In this document: piece after piece, positions 10,501 to 19,331 of the stretch
Layout of the letters: every line of letters begins with the position of its first letter
Numbering within the stretch: position 1 is the first letter of the stretch
DNA from: an uncultured Verrucomicrobia subdivision 3 bacterium
Lineage (GTDB): Bacteria; Verrucomicrobiota; Verrucomicrobiia; Limisphaerales; UBA11358
Assembly (NCBI GenBank): GCA_903917705.1
Contig: CAIXBQ010000015.1
Coordinates: forward strand, 1-64,000
Reading direction: 5' to 3'
Length of the DNA stretch: 64,000 nt
Made by a program: the position numbers and the translations under genes
Notes under the pieces: generated by a model
Seen by the model: only the letters and a program-made list of their open reading frames with translations
Databases searched by the model: none
What the model was told of the DNA's origin: nothing

Positions 10501-13343
10501 TGGACGCGGATGCTCTGCCAGTCCACCCGTTGCAACCGCAATTGGGCTTTGACAGTATCAGGCCAGGGCTTGCCGTCGGCTCGCACCGCCACCACTTCCA
10601 ATGCTGGCGCGGCTCCCGCTTTCAACACGTCAGCCCCCTGCCGCAGCCCCAGGTAAAAATCCGAACTGTGCCACACGAACTCCACCCGGCGCGACAGCGT
10701 CTGCTGGTTGACATCGGTCACTTCGGCCAGCAACGACACGGCGCGCGGCTGCGGGGCAGCCGGGTTGGCGGACAAGGGGGGTGCGATGATGAAAGCACTC
10801 CCGTTTGTCAAGGTGCCCCGGCCGGTTAACGACACCGACGATTGACCGGGCCCGGATTCCGGATCGAAGTCGTTTCGCCGGAAGCTGAATCCCTGAAACT
10901 TCTCAACCTGGAAATCCGTGTCACTCGCGTCGAGCGACCAAGTGACCCGGGCATGCGAAAGCGATTTGCCGAACAGATAGCGCGCCGAGAGCGGCAGTTG
11001 AACCGGGTCGCCCGCCGCATACTCTTTCTTGAATGGGAGCTGAATCTCGAATGCGCTCGGTTTATAATCCTGCACCAGAAATCCATATCGGCAATCATCA
11101 CGGCCGGGATCATTCGTGCCGAATTGCAACGTGGCCGTATAGGAACCACGCGACCCCGTCGGTAACGGCACCTGAGTTGACCAGCTGCCAAGGGCGCTAA
11201 ACACCACGTTGGTTTGAAAGAAGTTTTTGTCACGGGCATCCACGCATTGCAAGGTGCCGGTCGATCCAATTGGAACCGTCAAGCCCTGGCTTCCCCAGTT
11301 GCGAAGGATGGCTGCCAAATGCATCGTTTCGCCAGGCCGATAAAGGTCGCGATCACTGAACAGCATCACCCGTCTGGTATCTTTCTGCTCGTCGGGATCT
11401 GTGAACGGCAGATTAAACCGATAAAGCCAGATACGATTCCCACCAAGCTCCACCGCGTGAAAATCATTCTCGTGCTGGACCGCCACCCAGGCGGCGTTGG
11501 TGGTCGCGTCCAAGTGTGCGATCCCGTTGGTATCCGCGACGGCTGCCTGCAAAAGCTGGTTTTCGCCGCTGAACAAGTCCGCCGTTGCGCCGGCCACCGG
11601 CTGGCCCGTCTGGTGCGAAAAGACGAATACGTCCACACCCGTTAGCGATTTCTTCCAAGCCAAGCCCAAATCGGTCAGTTGGATCAGGGCTTGCGTGCAG
11701 AGGGCCGGATCATGGTCGTCGCCGCCTATCCGTCGCGCATCCAGGAATACCACGCCGGCCCGGCGGCCGCCCAATAATTCATCCCAATGGAGGTCCAGTT
11801 TGTGCGCCAGATCGGAAGCCTCCGGATCCGCACCCAGATCGAATTCCTTGTCAAAGACCGTGTTTCCAGGAACCAAGTTGTAATCGATCGACCGGTAGGG
11901 TTCGTCCCAGTCGCCGCTTTCGCGCCGGTCGGCAAACGACGCGAAGTAGCTTCCGTATCCGCGCAAAGCGTGGATGGCCGTGTGCGCGTCCATCAACTTG
12001 GCGCGAATCCGCACATGCGAAACATTGACGCTCAGGAGTGGAAAGGAACGGTTTCCGCCCGCCAATTGATCGCTCGAGAAGGCGGGAAAATATAACCGCG
12101 GTGCCACATGCGGCATCGGTAGCGTGAAAGTGTTTGCGCCCTGCAAAGGAAAGGACTCATCCGATACAAACCCGGGCTGCAGCTTGAGGTTGTAGGTGTT
12201 TCCACCCTGAAAGTCCCCCAAGAAAGTCAACCGTCGGTTGTTCACCCGTACGTGCAGATTGGTCGGAGCCCAACTTAACTCGATCAAATCACGAAAATCA
12301 TTCGTCAGAGACTCCGGAATGGATTTTGAGAATTCAACCTGAATGGAAGCTCCAGCATTGATGTAATTGTGCGCCGCCACATCCTTTACAACAAAAGGAA
12401 GGACGTCGCCCACCGGAACTTCAGTTTGCTCTTTTGAGCGCAACAAGCCGTCCGCGGTCGGAATGCCACTGGCCACAACCAGCCGCCAGCCCGTTCCGAT
12501 CGGCAATGAACCATGCGGCGTCACAATGAGAAGGTTGGAAATTTCATTGGTCGGATTTTTCGGGGACGGGTTTTCGCGGTTTTCCGTGGCGGCGTGGTTT
12601 AGGGCGGCTGCGGCTTGCTTCCATGTCTGCGGCAAAAGAAAGCTGCCAAACCCATAGCCTGAATAGTTATCTTCCCCCGTTCCCTGTCTGGTGTCAGCGG
12701 GTATATGCAACCCCTCAATGCTACGAAAAGAGAGGAACCTTTCGGCGTTAGTAGCGCGAACATTGGCGTTGAAGGCCAGTTTGCACTCCGGTTCCGAAGA
12801 GGCATCGGTGGTGGTTTGCTGCGGCCATGATGCAACCACGCCGAAAGGAGGCGTGGCCAATGTCCAGCGCAAGGTTGCATCGGATGGTTGTCCGTCTACC
12901 CGCCTTAATCCCGGCGACAGGCTTAGTTCATATCTGGTGTCCAGGGCGAGCGGTTCCGCAGGCGTAAACACTCCGCTGCGCGAACTCAACCAGGTAAACG
13001 TTCCCGGGAGTTGCGGTCGGATAACCAGCGGTGAATTCGTGGTTGGAAGACCAATCTGATCCCCCTTGACCATGACTGCTTCAAATCTCAACTCGAAGGT
13101 CGTCGCCGGCGTGGGGGTGGCCGAACCCATCACCAATTCGACATGGTTGGAATGATTCCGTTCGCCGCATCCTGCGAGCGCCGCGGCGAACAGGACGAAG
13201 GCTAGTCCGGAAAACCGGAGCGGCGAAAAGAGCTTTGGATGCTTAAGCCGTTGAATTATGGAACGATGATCGGGGTGTGCGGGTGAATTTTCAATCCGGC
13301 CACGCGAGCGGGTGGCCCCGGAAGAGGATGAGCGATGGGTCAT
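7533..13343 (-). CDS. alpha-2-macroglobulin family lipoprotein
   Basis: A 1936-residue bacterial alpha-2-macroglobulin, a periplasmic protease trap. A hydrophobic stretch ends in the lipobox-like LAGC (C59), suggesting a lipid-anchored protein. The first ~40 residues look too polar for a signal peptide, so the true start may be a downstream non-ATG codon. The thioester motif GCAEQ is intact (C1476, Q1479), so it belongs to the thioester-bearing subtype. MG-type beta domains fill the N-terminal two thirds. A run of seven glycines near residue 1238 sits in the middle of the protein, close to the MG7/ANATO-like region. It is first in an operon with pbpC. The family is secure; the target proteases are unknown. 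Confidence 0.94.
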   Translation of the reverse strand: MTHRSSSSGATRSRGRIENSPAHPDHRSIIQRLKHPKLFSPLRFSGLAFVLFAAALAGCGERNHSNHVELVMGSATPTPATTFELRFEAVMVKGDQIGLPTTNSPLVIRPQLPGTFTWLSSRSGVFTPAEPLALDTRYELSLSPGLRRVDGQPSDATLRWTLATPPFGVVASWPQQTTTDASSEPECKLAFNANVRATNAERFLSFRSIEGLHIPADTRQGTGEDNYSGYGFGSFLLPQTWKQAAAALNHAATENRENPSPKNPTNEISNLLIVTPHGSLPIGTGWRLVVASGIPTADGLLRSKEQTEVPVGDVLPFVVKDVAAHNYINAGASIQVEFSKSIPESLTNDFRDLIELSWAPTNLHVRVNNRRLTFLGDFQGGNTYNLKLQPGFVSDESFPLQGANTFTLPMPHVAPRLYFPAFSSDQLAGGNRSFPLLSVNVSHVRIRAKLMDAHTAIHALRGYGSYFASFADRRESGDWDEPYRSIDYNLVPGNTVFDKEFDLGADPEASDLAHKLDLHWDELLGGRRAGVVFLDARRIGGDDHDPALCTQALIQLTDLGLAWKKSLTGVDVFVFSHQTGQPVAGATADLFSGENQLLQAAVADTNGIAHLDATTNAAWVAVQHENDFHAVELGGNRIWLYRFNLPFTDPDEQKDTRRVMLFSDRDLYRPGETMHLAAILRNWGSQGLTVPIGSTGTLQCVDARDKNFFQTNVVFSALGSWSTQVPLPTGSRGSYTATLQFGTNDPGRDDCRYGFLVQDYKPSAFEIQLPFKKEYAAGDPVQLPLSARYLFGKSLSHARVTWSLDASDTDFQVEKFQGFSFRRNDFDPESGPGQSSVSLTGRGTLTNGSAFIIAPPLSANPAAPQPRAVSLLAEVTDVNQQTLSRRVEFVWHSSDFYLGLRQGADVLKAGAAPALEVVAVRADGKPWPDTVKAQLRLQRVDWQSIRVQGAGKTVRFRNEQVFTNIFEKEISVEPVPAPEASQAEAKGDQLADLPPLPAGEYAVEVTTQDAGGRPVTSSLNFQVTASAEAASAELGRNYRDDVRLTLKPDHESYAPGDTAEILVEAPFSGTALVTVEREKILRSFVTRLEGNAPELRIPLEPGDVPNVFVSVTLVRGSDSSPHRNKEPEYRVGNCELPVIDPRSRLGVKIVAASTNCLPGRPVEVAVQVSDASGAPVSGAEVILYAVDDGILGLTDYKLPDPHKFFYAARPLSVQSSVSLPNLLPEDPDDLRFQNKGHLGGGGGGGANRIRKNFLACAFWNATLLTDADGKVQVQFPAPDSLTRYRLLAVAHTRESHFGSGQSAFHVTKPLVIEPSLPSCANITDHLIARGVVLNQTTNTGEIAVTLELDDKTKGTGPEPVLSRRITIAANGSMAVEFPVEFIDTGETKWVWRARFVDATAGSFIDAVQSTIEIGHIAPLIREVYLGHGAGSQTNLVALVNPQLLTGKGRITVEVANTRLNELGETASQLLHYPYGCAEQAGSTLLPWVLLRDTPGLLSAHRLGTNNSAAAIRAGVARLFSMQTQSGGLGYWPRSKEPMLWASVYGGLVLALAQRHGVSVPKEEFDNLMKYLSEQLRSSGEDASSLSDCCLGLYALALAGRAEPGYQEKMYSRRGKLSVEDRGLLALAIEENHGPAEMVADLLGSNPPSHPRDESRFGCEPREDAIRLLAWIQYRPEDPVVDGLVTDLMREQKDAHWETTQGNAWALLALTEYARRVETRLSPAEGRLQYAGQSIPFQLDGRTNTFTGSFSVTNVADATLLLMSASTNRLYTTVSIETRPPETAQPRQDRGFSLQRRFDRLDDDNQPQGAGSLHVGDRVLVSLRLTVRETARYVVIDDALPAIFEAINAEFRTQEARSADALTRDGSWWVSDFREIRKDRCLSFADWVEPGTYTLRYVARVRAAGTVTAPPAKVEEMYHPGRCGFTESQTLVSERLP

Positions 13344-13812
13344 GGCAGTAGTGGTTCATGGTTTATTTGTTTCAGACCACGACGCAGCCAAAAAAACAAG
13401 AGACACAATGACTGAGGGATGCGACGGGCCTATTGCATCTTGTTCTGTTGAGGAAGCCAGGACGGGATGCGGACTAACGCTGTCCAAACACTCGTTCGGC
13501 CAGCAAGACAATTCATACCACTGTTGATGGACTTGTCCAGCGTTTTGTGGCCAGCTTTCGTTTTTAAGGTCTTCCTGGTCGGAAATCATAGAGTCTTTAC
13601 CCTGGTTTCATTTTTTTCTTTAAAAGCACCACCCTTGCTTCCATCGGAGGGGCGAAACCTGCAGCGCGCACCATTATTGATCTTCGGCTGGCTGAAGGTT
13701 GTTTCACAATCGACTCCCCGCGAGTGACTTTTCTCTGGTCGGCGCCACAGTCAGTCGGTGGGTACGCCCATCTGGCTTGCGCTGAATGCCGGCGATTGGC
13801 AACTTTTGATTT
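13344..13812. other. intergenic region with tRNA-like fragment
   Basis: About 470 bases between the divergent macroglobulin and DUF1080 genes, more AT-rich than its surroundings at 13500-13630. No frame with coding character was found; the longest frames overlap on both strands and have no family resemblance. It must hold both promoters, but no convincing -35/-10 pair was picked. The only clear structure is the tRNA-Val 3'-end-like piece at 13644-13675. Confidence 0.5.
13644..13675 (+). repeat. degenerate copy of the tRNA-Val 3' end (possible att remnant)
   Basis: These 32 bases match 4976-5007 (T arm, acceptor strand, CCA and two following bases of tRNA-Val) at 28 of 32 positions in direct orientation. 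The T-loop core CGAAACCT and the end CGCGCACCATT are exact. No 5' part of a tRNA precedes it, so it is not a gene. Direct copies of a tRNA 3' end are the usual flanks of integrated elements; the bracketed 8.6 kb holds pbpC and the macroglobulin gene but no integrase. Confidence 0.6.
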
Positions 13813-14502
13813 ATGAAGATCACACCGCTGGCAGGCTCACACCTTCTCCCACTGCTGTTTGTCATGGGGTTGCTTTCGATCGCCGGTTTTGGCTCTGCTT
13901 TGGCGGCTGGCACGCCCGGCGCACTGGACGCCGAGGTGAAAGGGTGGACCGACCTCATGCCCGCGGCGGACTTAAAAGGCTGGACCCGCATCGCCATCCC
14001 GCCGACGAATGTCTTGGGCCGCGCGCAATGGCATTTGGATACCTCGCGCCAGGTGCTGGTTTGCGACGGCGATGGCGGCCATGAAATGCTTCGCTTCGAC
14101 CGGCAGTTGACGAACTGCATCTTTCATGTCGAATGCCGGTTTGTTCCCCTGGCCGGGAAGAAGCATTATTACAACAGCGGTGTTTTCATCCGCAACTCCG
14201 CCGACGGCACGATCTGGCATCAATGCCAGCTGACCATGGACGGCGGGTATCTCTTCGGCAACACACCGGTCAAAGGGCAGCCGCAGTCATTCATGGCCCA
14301 GGCGGAAGATCGCTGCATGAAACCGGTCGGCGAGTGGAACCTCGTGGAGGTCACGGCCAGCAACCGGACCTTGACGGTTTGGTCCAACGGTTTGGTGATA
14401 AGCGAGTTTAACAGTTGTGAAGTGCCCGCCGGCTACATCGCTTTGGAATCCGAAGGCTACGCTATCGAGTTTAGGAATTTGAAGTTGAAAATACTGCCGT
14501 AA
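13813..14502 (+). CDS. secreted DUF1080 (3-keto-disaccharide hydrolase-like) protein
   Basis: A 229-residue exported protein. It has a signal peptide (hydrophobic core at residues ~10-30, ending in ALAAG) followed by one concanavalin-like beta-sandwich of the DUF1080 family. The typical text WTDLMPAADLKGW opens the domain and a YYNSGVFIRN-like strand lies in the middle. DUF1080 proteins are very numerous in Planctomycetes and Verrucomicrobia, and some are 3-keto-disaccharide hydrolases, so a role in carbohydrate turnover outside the cytoplasm is likely but unproven here. It is monocistronic, 109 bases before a helicase gene on the same strand. The ATG at 13813 is directly followed by the signal peptide. 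Confidence 0.85.
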   Translation: MKITPLAGSHLLPLLFVMGLLSIAGFGSALAAGTPGALDAEVKGWTDLMPAADLKGWTRIAIPPTNVLGRAQWHLDTSRQVLVCDGDGGHEMLRFDRQLTNCIFHVECRFVPLAGKKHYYNSGVFIRNSADGTIWHQCQLTMDGGYLFGNTPVKGQPQSFMAQAEDRCMKPVGEWNLVEVTASNRTLTVWSNGLVISEFNSCEVPAGYIALESEGYAIEFRNLKLKILP

Positions 14503-14611
14503 CCGGGGCCGCTTCGATCCACGAGACAACGCCATCGTGTCCTGACGGCCCGGTCGTCCGTTGTTCATCTTTCTTCTCTGTCGCGCTGAAAAGGCGTAGA
14601 GTCCACGTCCT

Positions 14612-17161
14612 GTGGCTGCGACCCTATATGACCTGATACCGCGCGATGAGAAGCCCGGCAACGACTTGCTGCTGGGACGGTTTCTCGACTATGCGGCCGG
14701 CCGGCGGCTCCAGCTTTATCCGGCGCAGGAATCCGCCATCCTGGAATTGTTCGATGACAAGAACGTCATCCTCAACACGCCGACAGGTTCCGGCAAATCG
14801 CTGGTGGCGGCAGCGCTGCACTTTCAGGCCATCGCCCGGGGCCGGCGCTCGATTTATACCTGTCCGATCAAGGCGCTGGTGAACGAGAAGTTCATGGCGC
14901 TGTGCCGCGAGTTCGGTCCGGACAACGTCGGGCTTAGCACCGGCGATGCCTCGGTCAACCGCGACGCGCCGATCCTCTGCTGCACGGCGGAAATCCTCGC
15001 GAACATCGCCCTGCGGGAAGGCGATCAGGCCGGCGTGCGGGAGGTCGTCATGGACGAATTCCATTACTATGCCGACCGCGAGCGCGGCGGGGCGTGGCAG
15101 GTGCCGCTGCTGACGCTGCCGCAGGCGCGCTTCCTCCTGATGTCCGCCACGCTCGGCGACACGACGTTCTTTGAAGCGGAACTCACGCGGCTCACGGGGC
15201 GTCCGACCGTTGCGGTCACCTCCACGGACCGGCCCGTGCCGCTGGAATTTGCGTATTCGGAACTGCCCCTGGCCAAGACGCTTGAAAGTCTCGCCGCCGA
15301 GGGCAAGGCGCCGGTCTATGTCGTCCACTTCACCCAGCTTGAAGCGGCCCAGAGCGCGCAGGATTTCACCAGCCTCAACGTCTGCACGCGGGACGAAAAG
15401 GCGGCCATCGCCCATACGCTCGAAGGGTTCAAGTTCACCAGCCCCTACGGCCCGGAGATCAAGAAGTGGCTGCGCCATGGCATCGGCCTGCATCACGCCG
15501 GGCTGCTGCCGAAGTATCGCGTGCTGGTGGAGCAGCTGGCCCAGCAGGGTTTGCTCAAGGTCATCTGCGGCACGGACACGCTGGGGGTGGGCATCAATGT
15601 GCCCATCCGCACGGTGCTGTTCACGCGGCTGTGCAAGTTCGACGGGCAGAAGACCGGCATCCTGAGCGCGCGGGATTTTCACCAGATCAGCGGCCGCGCG
15701 GGGCGGAAGGGATTCGATGACCGGGGCTGGGTGGTGGCGCAGGCGCCGGAGCATGTGATTGAAAATCTCAAGCTCGCGGAAAAGTCGGCGCGCGACGGCA
15801 AGAAAACCGTGAAGCGCCAGCCGCCGGAGAAAAACTTCGTCAACTGGGACAAGAACACCTTTGTCCGCTTGATGGCCGCCCCGCCGGAACGGCTGGCCTC
15901 CCGTTTTCAGGTCACGCACGCGATGCTGCTGAACGTGCTCAGCCGCCAGGGCGATGGCTGCACCGCGATGCGGCGGCTGATCCGGGATTGCCACGAAACG
16001 CCCAAGGCCAAAAAGGCCCACGCGCAGCGCGCCTGGCAATTGTTCCGCTCGCTGCTGGAGCGGAAAATCGTGGAGTTTATCCCCCGCACGGAAGCCGGCG
16101 CGCAGTTCCGGGTGAACATCGAGTTGCAGGATGATTTCTCCATGGACCAGGTGCTGTCGCTCTATCTGCTGGAAACAATTCCGCTGGTGGATCCGCAGGC
16201 GCCGGATTACGCGCTCGTGCTGCTCACGCTGGTCGAATCCATTCTGGAAGACCCGGCCATCATCCTCCGCAAGCAGCTCGACCAGGTGAAGGACCGGAAG
16301 ATGGCCGAGATGAAAATGGAGGGCGTCGAATATGACCAGCGGATGGAGGAGCTCGAAAAACTCGAATACCCCAAGCCGAACCGCGAGTTTGTTTATTCCA
16401 CCTTCAACGACTTTGCCGCGCGGCATCCGTGGGTGGGCCAGGAAAACATCCATCCGAAATCCATCGTGCGGGAGATGTTCGAGGAGTTCCGGTCGTTTGC
16501 CGACTACATCAAGCTTTACGAATTGCAGCGCGCCGAGGGCGTGTTGTTGCGCCATCTGAACAGCGTCTTCAAAGTCCTCGCGCAAACCGTCCCCGACGCC
16601 GCCAAGAACGATCAGGTGCGCGAAATGGAACTTTATCTCGGCACGATGATCCGGCAGGTGGACTCGAGCCTGCTGGATGAATGGGAGAAGATGCGGGACC
16701 CGAATTATCAGCGCGCCGAAGCCGCGGAAGTCCGGCCGCCGGGCGCCGAGGCCGCCGACCAGGACATCACCCGGGATGTGAAGGCGTTCACCGCCGCCCT
16801 GCGCAACCGGATTTTCAATTTCCTGCGCGGCCTGGTGGTGGCCGATTACGAGACCGCCGTCACCCATTTGAATTCCCCGCTGGATGCCGACGGCTCACCC
16901 TGGACCGCCGACCGGCTGGATAAAATCATGGAAGCTTACGAAGCCGAGCACCAGCGGCTCTGCCTCGATCCGAATGCCCGCAACGCCCGCCACATCTACG
17001 TGCTGCCCGCCGCCGACAAGCTGTCCTGGCGCATCCAACAAATGCTCGTGGACCCCGCGGAACACAATGACTGGGTGGCTGAATTCGACGTGGACCTCGG
17101 CGAATCGCGCAAGCTGGGCGAACCCTGCCTGCGGCTGCGGCGCATCGGCAGCCTGACCTGA
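14612..17161 (+). CDS. Ski2-like superfamily II helicase with C-terminal DUF3516-like region
   Basis: An 849-residue ATP-dependent nucleic-acid helicase. The Walker A motif TPTGSGKS is at residues 56-63, the DEFH box (a DEVH variant) at 148-151 and SAT at 178-180. The second RecA domain carries [10 protein letters not shown] and the [10 protein letters not shown] motif typical of Ski2/Mtr4 relatives. The C-terminal ~400 residues are helical and resemble the DUF3516 region of bacterial members. The start is GTG at 14612, chosen because it gives full N-terminal coverage and no in-frame ATG occurs before the Walker A motif. The next gene downstream encodes a DEDD exonuclease, so the two may act on the same RNA or DNA substrate. 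The biological role of this bacterial subfamily is not established. Confidence 0.9.
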   Translation: MAATLYDLIPRDEKPGNDLLLGRFLDYAAGRRLQLYPAQESAILELFDDKNVILNTPTGSGKSLVAAALHFQAIARGRRSIYTCPIKALVNEKFMALCREFGPDNVGLSTGDASVNRDAPILCCTAEILANIALREGDQAGVREVVMDEFHYYADRERGGAWQVPLLTLPQARFLLMSATLGDTTFFEAELTRLTGRPTVAVTSTDRPVPLEFAYSELPLAKTLESLAAEGKAPVYVVHFTQLEAAQSAQDFTSLNVCTRDEKAAIAHTLEGFKFTSPYGPEIKKWLRHGIGLHHAGLLPKYRVLVEQLAQQGLLKVICGTDTLGVGINVPIRTVLFTRLCKFDGQKTGILSARDFHQISGRAGRKGFDDRGWVVAQAPEHVIENLKLAEKSARDGKKTVKRQPPEKNFVNWDKNTFVRLMAAPPERLASRFQVTHAMLLNVLSRQGDGCTAMRRLIRDCHETPKAKKAHAQRAWQLFRSLLERKIVEFIPRTEAGAQFRVNIELQDDFSMDQVLSLYLLETIPLVDPQAPDYALVLLTLVESILEDPAIILRKQLDQVKDRKMAEMKMEGVEYDQRMEELEKLEYPKPNREFVYSTFNDFAARHPWVGQENIHPKSIVREMFEEFRSFADYIKLYELQRAEGVLLRHLNSVFKVLAQTVPDAAKNDQVREMELYLGTMIRQVDSSLLDEWEKMRDPNYQRAEAAEVRPPGAEAADQDITRDVKAFTAALRNRIFNFLRGLVVADYETAVTHLNSPLDADGSPWTADRLDKIMEAYEAEHQRLCLDPNARNARHIYVLPAADKLSWRIQQMLVDPAEHNDWVAEFDVDLGESRKLGEPCLRLRRIGSLT

Positions 17162-17266
17162 ACGGGCCGCCGGCTCCGTGCCATGGGCCGGCCGCGGGCT
17201 CCCGCCCCGCGCCGATTTAGGTTGCCAGCCGCCGCGGATATTTTTACAACGGGTTCCGACACGCTT

Positions 17267-17986
17267 ATGGCCACCCTTGTATTCGACATCGAAACCTCCG
17301 CGCAGCCGATAGACAACTTCGACGAAGCGCAGCAGGAATACCTCTTCCGCGAAACCGAGAAGCTTGACGACGCCCTCGCCAAGCAGGCCAAGCGCGAGGA
17401 GATCACGCGGTTCATGAGCCTGTGGCCGTTCACCTCGCAGGTCGTCTGCATCGCCATGCTCAATGCCGAGACCCAGCGCGGCCAGTCCATCTACATCGCC
17501 GATGATTTTGAGGACGACGGCGGCGACGCCGGGCTGGTGGAGTTTGTGCCCGTGGCCGACGAGACCGAGCTGCTCACCGCCTTCTGGGATGTGGCCAAGC
17601 ATTACGACAGCGTCGTCACCTTCAACGGCCGCGGCTTCGACGTGCCGTTCATCTACCTGCGCTCCGCGCTGCTCAACGTGCCGATCTCCAAAAAGAACTG
17701 GCTCGGCTACCGCTACGCCACCGAGCCGCACTGCGACCTGGCCGAGCAACTGACTTTTTACAGCGTGAGCGGGCGCGACGGCGCGGCGCGGCGGTTCAAC
17801 CTGGATTTTTACTGCAAAGCCTTCGGCATTGAATCGCCCAAGAGCGCGGGCGTGACCGGCATGGACGTGAAGGATTTGATGGAAGCGGGCAAATACCGGG
17901 AGATCGCCGAATACTGCCTGCGCGACGTCCGCGCCACCGTGGAGCTATACAAAATCTGGAAGGAACGCCTGGCGGGGATAAAGTGA
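17267..17986 (+). CDS. DEDD-type 3'-5' exonuclease related to the PolB proofreading domain
   Basis: A 239-residue RNase H-fold exonuclease. Exo I is FDIET with D7 and E9, Exo II is FNGRGFDVPF with its Asp, and Exo III lies in YCLRDVRATVELY near the C terminus, so the four acidic metal ligands appear present. This matches the family of predicted exonucleases related to the polymerase B proofreading domain, here standing alone without a polymerase. ATG 17267 was chosen over an upstream in-frame start because the exonuclease fold begins right after it. It lies 105 bases after the helicase gene on the same strand, separated by a GC-rich stretch, and is probably coexpressed with it. Confidence 0.87.
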   Translation: MATLVFDIETSAQPIDNFDEAQQEYLFRETEKLDDALAKQAKREEITRFMSLWPFTSQVVCIAMLNAETQRGQSIYIADDFEDDGGDAGLVEFVPVADETELLTAFWDVAKHYDSVVTFNGRGFDVPFIYLRSALLNVPISKKNWLGYRYATEPHCDLAEQLTFYSVSGRDGAARRFNLDFYCKAFGIESPKSAGVTGMDVKDLMEAGKYREIAEYCLRDVRATVELYKIWKERLAGIK

Positions 17987-18060
17987 ACAATAGGACTTGC
18001 AAGCTTTTTGCTAAAGCGTAATGTTCCAAATTATTGGGTGCAGACTTTGAAATATTAATT

Positions 18061-18720
18061 ATGAAAACTGCAAAACGGTTCGTCATTCTTCTAACTGCGT
18101 TTTTAACAACAAACTCAATTTTTGCCTTTTACTCTCCTGAAAAGGGCGTGTGGCTTACACGTGATCCTATCAATGATCCGGGGAAACAAGTCCTTCACAC
18201 GGTGCAAACAACTACTTTGACTAACAAAGTTTCTTTGTTCTCGCTAAGTCAGCCCGCGCTAGCAAGAAATGCCATTCATGAGCTTGGTTCAAAACCCCAA
18301 ATGAAAGAAGAAAGCAATCCGTATGAATTTGTTGGGAACAATTCTGTTTGTTTAATTGATGCCTTTGGGAATTGTATTTGCATGTTCAAAGGGCACGATG
18401 GAATGTTGACTGTGGATGTAAGTTGCAAGGGGGTTTTATCAATATGGGTTATTGACGAACATTCTGCGCCGGCTAGCGGAGCAGTCGCTGGAACTACTGT
18501 TCTTGCTGACGGGTTCGTAATGGGCGGCATAACATATAAAATTGACGGAAGCACTTGTGTGACGATTTCCTGCTCCGGCGGCACGGTTAATGTAACATCT
18601 TGCGTTAATTGTATCGCCGCAATGATGGGAAAGAAGGATCCGTATCCCGTCACGATCGGCGCGTTTGGTGGGTCTCCTAAAGAGCCAACGCCCGGTTCGC
18701 CTCCTCCTGTCGCAAAATAA
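18061..18720 (+). CDS. secreted orphan RHS-core-domain protein
   Basis: A 219-residue protein with a signal peptide (residues ~1-22) followed at once by YSPEKGVWLTRDPI (24-37) and later NPYEFVGNNSVCLIDAFG (86-103). Those two blocks are the signature of the C-terminal core of RHS/YD-repeat proteins, but the thousands of residues of YD repeats that normally precede them are absent. The rest is a Cys-containing, Gly/Thr-rich tail with a CNC and further C residues. DNA here is markedly AT-richer than the flanks, suggesting transfer. ATG 18061 was chosen because it opens the signal peptide. It may be a decayed toxin-tip cassette or a stand-alone secreted effector; the tail is unrecognised. Confidence 0.7.
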   Translation: MKTAKRFVILLTAFLTTNSIFAFYSPEKGVWLTRDPINDPGKQVLHTVQTTTLTNKVSLFSLSQPALARNAIHELGSKPQMKEESNPYEFVGNNSVCLIDAFGNCICMFKGHDGMLTVDVSCKGVLSIWVIDEHSAPASGAVAGTTVLADGFVMGGITYKIDGSTCVTISCSGGTVNVTSCVNCIAAMMGKKDPYPVTIGAFGGSPKEPTPGSPPPVAK

Positions 18721-18730
18721 TCAATTGTCA

Positions 18731-19153
18731 ATGAAAGCGAAGCGAACTGTCGGGACAGTCGTTGTTATCGTTGGCACTTGGATGGGCTTTTGGTTCTACA
18801 ACATCGGAAGAACCATGCGCGAAAGCGTGAATTTTGATGTTAGTGCAATTTTTTGCGGATTAATGCTCGTTGTGCTTTTTTCTATGATTCCTGTCATGTC
18901 ACTTTTCATTCTGAAAAGTATTTTCCCCTCACAGACAAAATGGTCACTGTTTTCACTATTAATCCTGTTTTCAGTGTCATTGGGATCAGGCAGCTTGCTG
19001 TCAGAAGCGATGTTGTTAAGGGATGAAGCTCGTTTTGCTGCCGAGGTAATGAGGGCCAATCCTCAATCCATATATAGCCGTCCTCGTGCTTGGCCTAATC
19101 AAAACTGTGACCTGGTTTTTATCCCAGGCAAAGGAATTCATAGCACCGATTAA
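18731..19153 (+). CDS. small membrane protein of unknown function
   Basis: A 140-residue protein with three hydrophobic segments (about residues 8-25, 40-62 and 72-92) and a polar C-terminal tail ending in GKGIHSTD. It starts 10 bases after the orphan RHS gene and shares its AT-rich composition, so the two probably arrived together and are cotranscribed. ATG 18731 was chosen because the frame before it overlaps the RHS gene. I do not recognise the family. Being a small membrane partner directly downstream of an RHS-core gene, an immunity-like role can be imagined, but nothing in the sequence proves it. Confidence 0.6.
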   Translation: MKAKRTVGTVVVIVGTWMGFWFYNIGRTMRESVNFDVSAIFCGLMLVVLFSMIPVMSLFILKSIFPSQTKWSLFSLLILFSVSLGSGSLLSEAMLLRDEARFAAEVMRANPQSIYSRPRAWPNQNCDLVFIPGKGIHSTD

Positions 19154-19331
19154 ATTGAACGCGATGTCTGCCAGTCCCATCCTGAAAGCAGCTGTGCGCC
19201 GTTTTGGAACATCGCGGCGGGCCAAGACGTCAGCCCGGAGGGCTGTGGGAAATTAGCCGGGGATACCATCCCCGGTGACGTCATTGCAAAAATAATGCGC
19301 CCCGGCGGGGCGCAGGAACACAAAACATAAA

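Noticed and set aside
13356-13589. 77-codon minus-strand frame upstream of the macroglobulin gene
   Set aside because: No motif, no ribosome binding site and a low-quality sequence in a divergent promoter region.
5006-13643. Complete integrative element
   Set aside because: No integrase, excisionase or mobility gene lies between the tRNA-Val copies; only the possible att repeats remain, so it is reported as an inference, not as a mobile element.
14624-16867. 747-codon minus-strand open frame opposite the helicase
   Set aside because: Antisense shadow; all helicase motifs are on the plus strand in the right order.
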